From: Chara braunii
Lineage: Eukaryota > Streptophyta > Charophyceae > Charales > Characeae
Reading direction: 5' to 3'
Length of the DNA: 57,608 bases
Assembly: GCA_003427395.1 (NCBI GenBank)
Contig: BFEA01000071.1
Span: 390,997 to 448,604, forward strand
Shown piece after piece: positions 21,120 to 31,253 of this stretch; the first letter of the stretch is position 1; each line of letters starts with the position of its first letter. The notes under the pieces were generated by a model. The model did not search any database. It saw nothing but the letters and a program-made list of their open reading frames with translations, and was not told the DNA's origin. A program made the translations under genes and the position numbers.

Positions 21120-22116
21120 NNNNNNNNNNNNNNNNNNNNNNNNNNNNNNNNNNNNNNNNNNNNNNNNNNNNNNNNNNNNNNNNNNNNNNNNNNNNNNNNN
21201 NNNNNNNNNNNNNNNNNNNNNNNNNNNNNNNNNNNNNNNNNNNNNNNNNNNNNNNNNNNNNNNNNNNNNNNNNNNNNNNNNNNNNNNNNNNNNNNNNNNN
21301 NNNNNNNNNNNNNNNNNNNNNNNNNNNNNNNNNNNNNNNNNNNNNNNNNNNNNNNNNNNNNNNNNNNNNNNNNNNNNNNNNNNNNNNNNNNNNNNNNNNN
21401 NNNNNNNNNNNNNNNNNNNNNNNNNNNNNNNNNNNNNNNNNNNNNNNNNNNNNNNNNNNNNNNNNNNNNNNNNNNNNNNNNNNNNNNNNNNNNNNNNNNN
21501 NNNNNNNNNNNNNNNNNNNNNNNNNNNNNNNNNNNNNNNNNNNNNNNNNNNNNNNNNNNNNNNNNNNNNNNNNNNNNNNNNNNNNNNNNNNNNNNNNNNN
21601 NNNNNNNNNNNNNNNNNNNNNNNNNNNNNNNNNNNNNNNNNNNNNNNNNNNNNNNNNNNNNNNNNNNNNNNNNNNNNNNNNNNNNNNNNNNNNNNNNNNN
21701 NNNNNNNNNNNNNNNNNNNNNNNNNNNNNNNNNNNNNNNNNNNNNNNNNNNNNNNNNNNNNNNNNNNNNNNNNNNNNNNNNNNNNNNNNNNNNNNNNNNN
21801 NNNNNNNNNNNNNNNNNNNNNNNNNNNNNNNNNNNNNNNNNNNNNNNNNNNNNNNNNNNNNNNNNNNNNNNNNNNNNNNNNNNNNNNNNNNNNNNNNNNN
21901 NNNNNNNNNNNNNNNNNNNNNNNNNNNNNNNNNNNNNNNNNNNNNNNNNNNNNNNNNNNNNNNNNNNNNNNNNNNNNNNNNNNNNNNNNNNNNNNNNNNN
22001 NNNNNNNNNNNNNNNNNNNNNNNNNNNNNNNNNNNNNNNNNNNNNNNNNNNNNNNNNNNNNNNNNNNNNNNNNNNNNNNNNNNNNNNNNNNNNNNNNNNN
22101 NNNNNNNNNNNNNNNN
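21120..22116. other. Assembly gap (997 N)
   Basis: A run of N flanked by CCCTCC-rich sequence on both sides, which suggests a low-complexity region that assembly could not cross. It lies inside the giant dynein intron. Dynein exons in correct order on both sides support the join. Confidence 0.99.
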
Positions 22117-22309
22117 CTTCTCCCCTCCCTCCCCCTCCTTCTCTTCCCCGCCGCCCAAGTCTGACAGAGCATAGCACCGACCAGGCCACGGGGGGCGATC
22201 ATAACTAACAGACTATCATCCCGGCTTCATTAAGTTATTATGATAAACATTTAGCAACAACATTGCTTATTTAAAAATTCACCTTCACTACTCCCAAATT
22301 CCCCCTCTA

Positions 22310-22455
22310 CCATTAACATGATTAATATTAGTATTATTGTCACCATTATTCTTATTACAATTATTATTTTTATTACTATTATTATTTTAGTACTTTTTTT
22401 ATTAATATTATTATTATTGTCACCATTATTTTTATTACTATTATTTCATTACTTA
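22310..22455. repeat. ATT/TTA-rich low-complexity repeat
   Basis: (ATT)n-type sequence with two copies of ATTGTCACCATTATT (about 22335 and 22417). A simple repeat, no coding content. Confidence 0.8.
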
Positions 22456-22783
22456 CTTGGCCAGGGCCGTCCATTTCACATCTCTTACTAGCACAGAACG
22501 CCCCCTTACTCAGTGCATTATCAGGCCAGGAACCCGTCTCAGGATGGAGGGCATGGGAATAGAAACACAAAACTGGCGCGCGGAGCAAACAAGTATACCT
22601 CTCACCAAAACAACCAAGCTCATTGACCAAGGACGAAACAACAAGGAAGAAGTCGTAATCTACGAATGCCCCAAGGAACTCACATCCAGCAGGAAGAGCT
22701 TCACAAAAAACACGCAGTCCTTTTCACATTTGCAAAAAAAAGCCAGGAACTTTACAGACAAGCAAAATTGAAGGTCCAGAGGA
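22455..22783 (+). pseudogene. LINE ORF1 N-terminal fragment (plus)
   Basis: Reads NNKEEVVIYECPKEL and, after a frameshift, LHKKHAVLFTFAKKSQELYR. It matches the start of ORF1 in the minus-strand LINEs (VEIWEYPKQQLQ...LYEKHAVLFNL at 29.2 kb). It breaks off at about 22783, exactly where minus-strand LINE homology begins, so two pieces of opposite polarity are fused there. Confidence 0.65.
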
Positions 22784-22786
22784 ATG

Positions 22787-25700
22787 TTCGGGATACGATT
22801 TTGAGTAAGGTCAAAATGTGTCTCCCATCTTTGGCCTACGATTTGGGTTATGAGATGCGACCTTGTCCTTAATGTGTAGCCTAGTTTGGTTGTGTATTCT
22901 AGGATGTTAGTGCGTTTTTCTATGTTGAGCCTCCTTGATCTCATTTTCCACGCCCATTCTACCGGGTCAATCTCCAAGTCCTCGATATTGGTTTGCGAGT
23001 TGTAGATTCGGCGGTTCTGTGTTCCATTACTCTCACCTTCCTTAATGTTCGTTCATGCCTGGCGACTTCCCCTGTGGAGTTTTTGCTTAGTAGGCTTGTT
23101 GATGCTCCTGGGTCCTCGATTGTGTAAATGTCGCAGATGAGCCACTCGTTTCTTGTGCCTTCCCTGGTTCAGAACTGATAGGCTGTCTTCGGTGGGCTTT
23201 CGGCCTTCTCCGTAGCCCAGTCTCCTGCCTTCCACAAGCATCGACTTCTGAGGAGTCTAAACCAACTTTCAAAGATTGAATTTAAAATGTGGTTGAGATT
23301 CTCTTGCAGGCTATGGCAACCTTTTAGTTGTTCCCTTAACTCTTCTGTTGTCCTCCATCTCAATTCCGCGTTAACCGCATTGGGCCATAGGTGCTTGATC
23401 TGCCATACCCCTTTTTCTACCCACGAGCCCCATCTTGAGTCTTTTCGCTGTTAGGGTCTAAGGTTTCCCTCCTGTGTCCAGAATCCACTGGTTGCAGAAG
23501 AGTGGTTGTCTTAGCACGTCTTCCTTGGCTGTGGGTTCCCTTACTTTCGCTGGTAATATCTCTCTCCGTGTTTTCAGTACGTTCCATCAAAAATCATTAT
23601 CGTCTGCTACCTCTTCTTCCAGTTTTGTTGCCCTGCTTGTGCCCCTCATTGCCCATGATTTAGCCATGATCCAAAACAAACCTTTCATGTTGTCTGGTGT
23701 TTTGAATTTGGCTAGTTTTTGTATCCTCCGTAAGGCCAGGTGAGTCCATGGTAAGTTATCATGCATAATTAGCTTAAGGATCCATTTGGATTGTAGGGCC
23801 TTAATCTGTGTTTCGGGATCAAGGATCCCTAAACCTCCCTTAGATTTTTGGTGAACAACGTACATCCAGGCCACCTTCGATATGAAGTTTTCTTGGATGG
23901 GTTTCCTAACCAGAGGTAGCCCACTGCTCTTCTCATGACTTGTTATCTATGTTGTTTGGGGGGGCTCCAGCTCGTTGCTGCATACCAGAGCATTGAGAAG
24001 ATTGAGGCGTTAAGGATCATGGCTCTACCGAAGATAGATGTGTACACGTTCGTCCAACTCCCCATTTTTGTCAGCATCCTATTCATTATTACTGGTGCCA
24101 TTGCGTGATTGGGGACGAATTTAGACATCTGGATGCCCAGGAATCTGAGGGGTTCATTACCCCGGTTCCAGGTCATTCCTTCTGGGGCTCTTTGCGGTGA
24201 ATTCAATTGTGGGTCCGTTCGCCACCAACCTATTATTTTGGCCCAATTGATTTTCATTTCTGATGCCAGTTGGAATGCTTGCATCGCTCTTGTGAGCGCT
24301 TCGAAGGAGGAGGCTGAGGCCCGTATTAGTACCATCAGGTCGTCTGCGAAGAGGATTGTGGTGGGCAGATTGAGGGTGTGTTATGTCCTCTATCAACCTT
24401 TCTATCGACGAGTCTTTTCTCAGAAAGGATGCAACAGCCTCCATGATGAACAGAAAAATAGGGGCGGCGAGGGGGTCTCCCTGTCTTATAGAGTGAGTCA
24501 TGCGATAGGAGAGATATGCCCGTTAACTTGTACTCTCCCTAGAGCGTCAGAGTAGGGAATCTGAACACATCTAAAATTTGGTCCTACCCCCATTTTTTCC
24601 ATGCTTTGTTGGAGGAAATTCCAGTTAACTTGGTCATACGCTTTTTCGAAGTAAAAAAAGAGGATTGCCGCATTCATTCTTTTGTCCTGTATGTATCTTA
24701 CGGATTCTGAGAGAGTCATTACATTATCTAGGATGAATCTTCCTAGTATGAATCCTGTTTGGTCTAGATGAAAACAGTTTCTTGTTATGGACTTGATTCT
24801 ATTTGCTAAAAGTTTTGCCAGAATTTTGTATGTGACTGTAAGGAGCGAGATCGACATATAATTCCTGATGTCTGTCGGGTCTCCTTTCTTGTATAAGAGG
24901 GAGACTACACCGGTGCTTTGTTTTCCACCTAATGTCCCTCTTGCCCAGGCCTTTTCTAGATATTGGAAGTATTCATTACCTAGGACTGGCCAGTAAGCTA
25001 CCCAAAACTCTTTGGACAACCCGTCAATTCCTGGGATTTTGTTCACTTTCATGGATTTTAGTGCTTCAAAGACTTCTTGTTCACTAGTGAGGGCATTGAT
25101 TGCTTCCGCCTGATCCATTGATATTGTCCTCTCAAGATGTGCAAGGAATTTCGCTCTGGCCTGAGATGTTTCCTGTTGCGGTTGGTTCTGTTCTTTGGAA
25201 GTGTACAGTTTCTGGAAGAAGGATGCTGTTGTCGATAGCATTAGTCGAGGTCCAAAGTTGGGCCTTGGTCTGTTTAGAGTTTTTCTGTAATTGTGTTTCC
25301 CACGTTTGTTTTGAGCTTATTGAAGAAAAACTTAGTCATCTTTTCTCCATCCTCCCATTCCTTTATTATAGCTCGCATCCTTAGACCCTTGTTCTTCCAA
25401 TTTTCCCAATCTGAGAGCTCCTGTTTAGCTTGTTCTAGAACTGTTTCACATAGGCGGCATCCTGGTGCGTTTTGTAGATTACTCTTACTGCTTGGGAGAG
25501 CTCTTCTGCCCTTGCATTCCTTTTTTGATGCTAATACTTGAGAAGCCCTAGTGATGGCTACCGAAATGGTTGTGACAAGGTCTGGGAAATCCTGATTGGA
25601 ATGGTCGTGGCTGATACATGTTGATAGTACTGCCTCTCTTATCTCTTTGGTGTTTAATATCGAGTTATTGATTTTGAAAGAACTTCTACCTCTGGTGGGT

Positions 25701-26577
25701 GACGATGCTAGTTTTAGTCGTAGCGTGATTGGTTTGTGATCTAGTCTCGAGTAGTAGGGTAGGTCTCCTATCCTTACTCTATGAATAGTGCCTATGAGTG
25801 CATTTTAGATTAAGAAATAATATATTCTTGACGACGATATGTATTGACTTCAGTTCCTTTTAACGCAGGTGAACTTCTTACTGTTTGGGTACAGGATCCT
25901 GAACGGGTCAATGAGAGCTTTTTCGATCATCATGTCATGGATAGGAATTGCCTCGTTCCACTGAGTCTGTTCCGATCCTTCCGTACTTCCTGAAACACGG
26001 TCCTTTGCTGGGCCTCAGGTTGCGTTCCAGTCTCTTGCAAGGATAAGTTGTGCACTATGGTCGCACTTTGGTAGTATGTTTTCAATTAGTCGTGTTCGTT
26101 GGGTTAGGGTGTTCGGGCAGTATACCGTGATCAATCTAAATTTCTCTTCATAGATGTGGAAGTCTAGACTTGCCCATCTGCCATGTTCTGTATCTATGTT
26201 CTCCGCAGTTTTGGAGATCTTAGTTGCCGCCCTATAGTTGGCATGGGTTAGAATGGCTACGCCAGCCGAATTGGAACGTGGTGTCGATGCCCAGATCATT
26301 TCCTTTGCCCATTTTAGTCTCTTTAGTATTTGGGTCTGTGCTCTTTGGTGCTCATCTGATGCGGTCAGGTGTGTTTCTTGGAGACAATATGTCTGGCGGA
26401 GTTTTCCTGAACCAGCCTGTATCATTTATTAGGTTGTCCCATTTCTTTTGGTTTGTGAGCAGAGACGGCATACCATTTACATTCCATGAGATGATTTTTA
26501 GATCAGGTTCTGGTTTACGGAGGGTGAATTTTCTAACTGCATGGGGGATCTGACCGGATCTGCCCGAATCCTCCATG
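22787..26577 (-). pseudogene. LINE copy 4 ORF2: endonuclease-reverse transcriptase
   Basis: Minus-strand order: IISWNVNGMPS (endonuclease start, 26500), LQETHL (26365), NSAGVAIL, ARDWNAT (26020), YSRLDHKPI (25740), linker, KIPGIDGLSKEFW (25020), YKKGDPTDIRNY (24870), ILFFYFEKAYDQVNW (24640), RQGDPLAAPIF (24480), ILFADDLMVL (24330, catalytic FADD intact), KGGLGILDP (23850) and DPVEWAW (22960). It stops abruptly at NRIPNIP (about 22790), so the Cys/His C-terminus and 3' end are missing. Frameshifts lie near 23930, 24330, 24500, 25240 and 26425. It encodes the nicking and cDNA-making activities of the element, inside and parallel to the dynein gene. Confidence 0.88.
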
Positions 26578-27339
26578 TTTGTAACTCAGGTCCACCCTAT
26601 GTCTGCTGGCGTAATGAAATTCTTTACGTGTCCCTTGTAGCTATGTGTCGTCCTGTGAAAATGTCAGTCCGGAGCTTCCTCTCAAGGAAATCTGGCTCCA
26701 AAGTGAAGATACCATAGGCCGTGACCAGTGCGCTGCTCAGTGCTGCTCTCTCAACCGCTATCTCCCTTCCCAGCAGGCCGTATGGCATGGCTTCGACCGC
26801 TTGCCATGGTACCCAACAAGGTCCCCTTTCAATCTGTCCGCCTTGCTAGTTTCAGCAGTAAGGGTCTCAAGTCTGCAACTTGTTTCACATCGTCCTGGTC
26901 CGTCCATTCCTCCCTCCCCTCTTCCTTAGTGCCCAAGTTATGCATTTTGGTAGGCATGTTGTCTGAGATGATGTTGCACAAAGTCGGTTGGTTGATTTCT
27001 TTTTTTGGGACAGAGATCAGGGCATGAGATCTATGGTATGCCACTTCCCAAGTTTCGTACCGAGTGTTCCAGCGCTAAGGTAGGATTATGCGCCTTCTAG
27101 GGCTGTTGCATGCATCAAGCCTGGCTGCGGCTTCAATTTCCTTGTGATCACCCGCTGCTATGTCCTTGAGAGTTAGGCGGTTGTCATCAAGCTCCTAATT
27201 CTGGTCTTTCAACGTATTCACTTGTGCTTCTATCATTGCTGCTTGCCTTCTCAGGTCCTCCACAAATTCTTGTTCTGCTGATTTTTTGTCTTGTTCCTCC
27301 TCTTCCTCGGTAGGTAAATCCAGAAACGTTTTCTGTTTT
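26578..27339 (-). other. Spacer between ORF1 and ORF2 of LINE copy 4
   Basis: Mixed sequence without a clear motif. Short frames only. It may include degraded coding sequence from the end of ORF1. Confidence 0.5.
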
Positions 27340-29451
27340 TTGCCTTTCCTTTATGTTTTCTGTTCAACGTAGACTTTGGACCAACTGAAGTGTTGTTCGT
27401 AGTTGCTGTTGTCCGTTCTGACTTTGTTGCTTTTCACCCTTGTCTTCATGCTGTATTGTGTAGCATAGAATTCGTTAATCTCCTCCTCTCTTTTGAGGAT
27501 CTCATATTTGTTTTCCATTGTGATTTCCTCCTCTCGTTTGGTTGCAGATCCGAGGTTGCGGAGATGTTTGTGGTGTGCCAAACGCACTTCCTGTTCCACG
27601 GATCTGTTCAGTTCCAAGGAAAGCACATACTGTTGTACGTAATCCAGGGAGTCAAAATCAGTATCCTGATCGTCGTTCTCGTCTTCCATTTTTGTGTCAT
27701 GCCCCCCCCTCCTCGTCCTCATCCTTATTCTGGTCATCTGTGTCTGATCCGTCTGAACCGCTTTCCGGTCGTGTTCTCTTGGGACCCCTATCTACCTCTA
27801 TTTGTTGCTTACTCTCCTTTCCGCTATCCGAGCTACCAGTTCGCGCAGGTGGTTGTGAGCAGTCCATGCTGTCCTCAGAGCTTGACTGCTGGGAGTGATC
27901 TTCCTCCATTCCCGTTGGTGTGTTCCCCTCTGTTCCCTTTGCATACCCTTCCTTTGTGCTGGACAATTGATCACTGCGCTTGCTGCTTCCCTCGCTCCTG
28001 TCAGCGGATACAACGCTTGCAAGTCCTATCGTTTTCTGCTTCCCTCTTCCGGTCCCGGTTGTCGTGGATTCACTGGGTGAGTCCTCCTGTTTGCGTTTCA
28101 ATGATCCGTTTGTTCGCAAACTGTCGCCTTCCTGTCTACTGGTTGTGACAGACTTGGGTGTTGAGCAGACCGAATCTTGTTGGTTTTCTGACGGGACTCT
28201 TGCTCTCTGGTTCTCCAGATATGCTTTCTCTGCATTTTTCCCTATCTCGTGCAAATCTCTCATTGTATCCAGTCTTTGTTTTTTGTGTAACAGGCTTGCC
28301 TCGTTGATTACCCGTGCTGTCAGAAAGCCTGTACATTTGTCCTCCATCCGTTTGGCCCCTACTTCCCTCCATCTGCTGTCATAGGGAGGGTAGATATCTG
28401 GCTTCAACTTGGGTTCACCCAGGAGGACTCAGATCCATCCCGGGCTCTCCAAGTTGTCATCGAATATCCACCCCTTGTATTGTGCTTCGTTTATGTACCA
28501 AACCCCCGGCTTTGTGTCACACTCAACCAACATTGACTGTTTGAGTGTGATCTTCCTTATTGTATCCCCTGTTAGCGGACAATGCATACCACGGTGACCT
28601 CTGTTCCTGCAGCGGAAACAACACAGGTTGGTCTTGGTGGATAAAAAAGCATTTAGTTTTTGTCCGCGTTTTCTGAAAATCCAAACTTCAAGGAATTTAG
28701 GTGGCGTTCCTGACGATACCTCCAGACATGCTACCCGTGCATCATGGTTCGGACCCATGAACTCTGGGTTTGCAGGCAGCCAATCTACGATTGGATTGTT
28801 GGGGTATTCCTCTTGCAACCTCTTTTGTACGAAGCTGTGTAGGCCTTCAGAGAGGTTATCAAACTGCACCCAAAAATGATTTATGAGCATTGTTTGATGG
28901 TGGCGGGATGCTTCTGCTTGGGCCTGTCTGGGAGGCTTCCATGACTGGTCGTTACGACTGACCTTTTGCACTTTAGGGAACCCAGGGACGTTAAAAATTG
29001 TGCGTATGTTTGATCAACACACAGCAACATTACCGTGTATCTTCCTCTTTTGTGGTAAGACACCTTGGGTTCCGTACCCGGAACACTTTCCATTTCCATC
29101 AACCTATCCCTAACCCACTTCCTCTTTTCGTTTAGAGGTAGATCTTTGTTCTTGTTTGTGAGGTTAAACAGCACTGCGTGTTTTTCATACAGCTCGTTCA
29201 ATGATTGCAGTTGTTGTTTGGGATATTCCCAGATTTCCACTTTCGTTTCTTCCCCTGCTGTGTTTTGTATGATTTCCTTGGTTTTTGATGATTTCTTCTT
29301 TTATTTCTGTCCTGCTCATCAGGAAATCGATAGCTCTTTGTCCCAGAGTTTTCGGAGTGGGTGAAGCTCGCCGAGTCCCCTCCGAAGAGGTCTGAGAGGG
29401 GGTGCTTGAAGTCAGGGAGGCAGCGAGATTCGCATCTGTGGGCTGATTCAA
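27340..29451 (-). pseudogene. LINE copy 4 ORF1: CCHC RNA-binding protein
   Basis: Minus-strand pieces in order: KTLGQRAIDFLMSRTE (29350), VEIWEYPKQQLQ...LYEKHAVLFNL (29220-29130), NHFWVQFDNLSEGLHSF (28880), WLPANPEFMGPNHDARV (28760), the zinc knuckle CFRCRNRGHRGMHC (28610; C-x2-C-x4-H-x4-C), KGWIFDDNLESPGWI (28450), IYPPYDSRWREVG (28390), then a long Ser/Glu/Lys-rich tail down to 27350. ORF1 coats the LINE RNA and acts as a nucleic-acid chaperone. Breaks occur at about 29200, 28970, 28430 and 27700. ORF1 lies 5' of ORF2 on the same strand, with about 760 bp between them (26578-27339). Confidence 0.85.
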
Positions 29452-30210
29452 CGCTCAGCGAGCGGCTTGGGTGTACGTGTCCGCCATGACTGGATCAAAG
29501 ACCTGCGGAGCTTTACTTGCGGTGTGGGTTGTCCGTTACAGGGGGGAAATCTGTGGCGGTTTTGCCTCCCCGCTTAGGGGTCGATTTCAGCCCAGCGGTG
29601 TTTGTTGGGAAGGTCCAGATGTGGAGCACCGATAACCTCGGTATCAAGGTTGCTAACAGCCTGTGGTGGAATTGAGCGCCGCTAGAGTCTGTTGAGGTTT
29701 GAACGGTGTTTGCCTCCTTTCCTAGAGGATGTGAAATCCTAGTCGGAGATCAGGGCGGGTTCTTGATGGTGAAAGGAAACTAAAGCCCGATCGGTCTCAC
29801 AAGTGGGCCGTGGTTCATTTCCTCCTGTGAGTGGGATAGGGATTCCAAACCGAAGTCGATATAGACTGTTCTTACGAATGAAGATAAAATTTCCTTAACA
29901 TTAGGCATGCAATATGCCTTTTTGACAATTGTGGCCTCATAAAAAAAAGAGCAAAGATGAAAGGTCATGAATAGTGATGAAATTTAAACAAAAAATGCTA
30001 AGGAAAATGTTGAATACTGAATAATTATTAATAAATAATAATAATATATATATCGTCAAATAGAACTGCCCGGTAAACCGTAGGCAGAGAGGGAGAAGAG
30101 GACAACAAACGAGGGGCTGTGACAAACTGTTTCGTCGGAGTTTCACTGACTCATCAGGAGGCTGAACCCTTGACAGTCTGCAGAATCCCCTCACTGATTA
30201 CACTGTAAGT
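29452..30210. other. 5' flank of LINE copy 4, no gene seen
   Basis: 29452-29930 is probably the 5' untranslated region of the LINE (moderate GC). 29940-30060 is A/T-rich with ATAATATATATAT. Nothing else was recognised. Confidence 0.45.
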
Positions 30211-30218
30211 GATAATCC

Positions 30219-30360
30219 ACCTTAACCAAAATCGAAGTAGACTATCACTCACCCACACCAGATGGAAAACTCTACAGACTGTCGGTTCNACCTTAACCAA
30301 AATCGAAGTAGACTATCACTCACCCACACCAGATGGAAAACTCTACAGACTGTCGGTTCA
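30219..30360. repeat. 71-bp tandem duplication across a single N
   Basis: ACCTTAACCAAAATCGAAGT... is present at 30219-30289 and again, base for base, at 30290-30360, with one N at 30289. Perfect copies separated by a one-base gap are typical of two overlapping contigs that were not merged. Confidence 0.9.
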
Positions 30361-30451
30361 CACCCCATCACAAGCCAGCAAAACACCCACGAAACAAAGA
30401 AAGGTCTGTCACAGCCAAAAACTACACTTCAGACACGCCGCTGGCATAGCA

Positions 30452-30660
30452 AAAAAACAGGACCTTATGGTCCTGGCTCCTTTCCATTCTAGGGAGCATC
30501 AGTCCGGTTCCTATTCCACCGGCAAGTCAGAATAGACATTACAATAAGAACCACCCACGCTTCCTTCCGTCTGGCCGAAGGACCCCTGAGCAGCATTGAT
30601 TGCTCCATCTTGGTGGAGGATTGACTGCCAGCTTGCCATACCTCACTCTTTCCTCTCAGA
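30452..30660 (-). repeat. 3' tail of LINE copy 5 (LINE-tail/SINE-like repeat)
   Basis: On the minus strand it runs from GGCAAGCTGGCAGTCAATCC through AGGAACCGGACTGATGCTCC to CCAGGACCATAAGGTCCTG followed by seven T. About 85-90% of it matches 56225-56435, which also lies just 3' of a LINE C-terminus. The terminal AGGACC-TTAT-GGTCCT can form a short hairpin, perhaps the structure recognised by the LINE RT. Confidence 0.8.
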
Positions 30661-30775
30661 CCTGATAACCTGATCTGCCAGAATGATCCATGCCACCTAG
30701 AAAGAGCTCACCCATTGTTCAAGCTAGCCTTTATACCCCCACTTACCCGTCCTGCCTGTGAGCCACAATACCCTC

Positions 30776-31094
30776 TGTCCCACCCATTTTTTAATTCCCT
30801 TAAAAGCGTCACTAAAACCCTAAGCCCTAAACCCTCATCCGGTAACCATTGCCAACACCTTTGAGGCTCTTCGACTCCCCTCCTAGGCTGGGTTGTGCGG
30901 CTACATTTATGGGCCCTTGATTGTTCCCCTTGAGTGTCCCACCCCATTTTTAATCCCCTTAAAAAGCGTCAGTAAAACCCTAAACCCTAAACCCTCATCC
31001 GGTAACCATTACCGACACCTTTGTGACTCTTCGAATCCCCTCCTAGGCTGGGTTGTGCAGCTACATTTTTGGGCCCTTGACTGTTCCCCTTGAG
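30776..31094 (-). repeat. Two 159-bp repeats with telomere-like AAACCCT blocks in LINE 3' region
   Basis: 30776-30934 and 30935-31094 are adjacent copies at about 90% identity. Each contains TAAAACCCTAA(A/G)CCCTAAACCC (30815-30835 and 30975-30995), the plant-type telomere repeat. The pair sits between the ORF2 stop (31254) and the LINE 3' tail (30452-30660), so it is part of the 3' untranslated region. A related AAACCCT cluster follows the LINE fragment at 56.9 kb. Confidence 0.85.
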
Positions 31095-31253
31095 TGATAT
31101 GCGACCTTCTTTCTGTTGTAACCTTTCTCCAACATTTCTCTTGAATTAATTGTTTCTCCGTTGCTACAGCCAGTTGGTCTCGTCCGTCCATCTTTGAAAT
31201 GCCTCTCCGTTGCTGCGGTCATTTGGTCTTGTCCGTCCCTCGTGGAGGTCTGA

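Noticed and set aside
21030-22202. Three long minus-strand frames of 350-390 codons
   Set aside because: They consist of the N gap, so there is no sequence evidence.
30800-31100. True chromosome end or telomere fusion
   Set aside because: Just two or three AAACCCT units per cluster, embedded in repeated LINE 3' sequence; far too short for a telomere.
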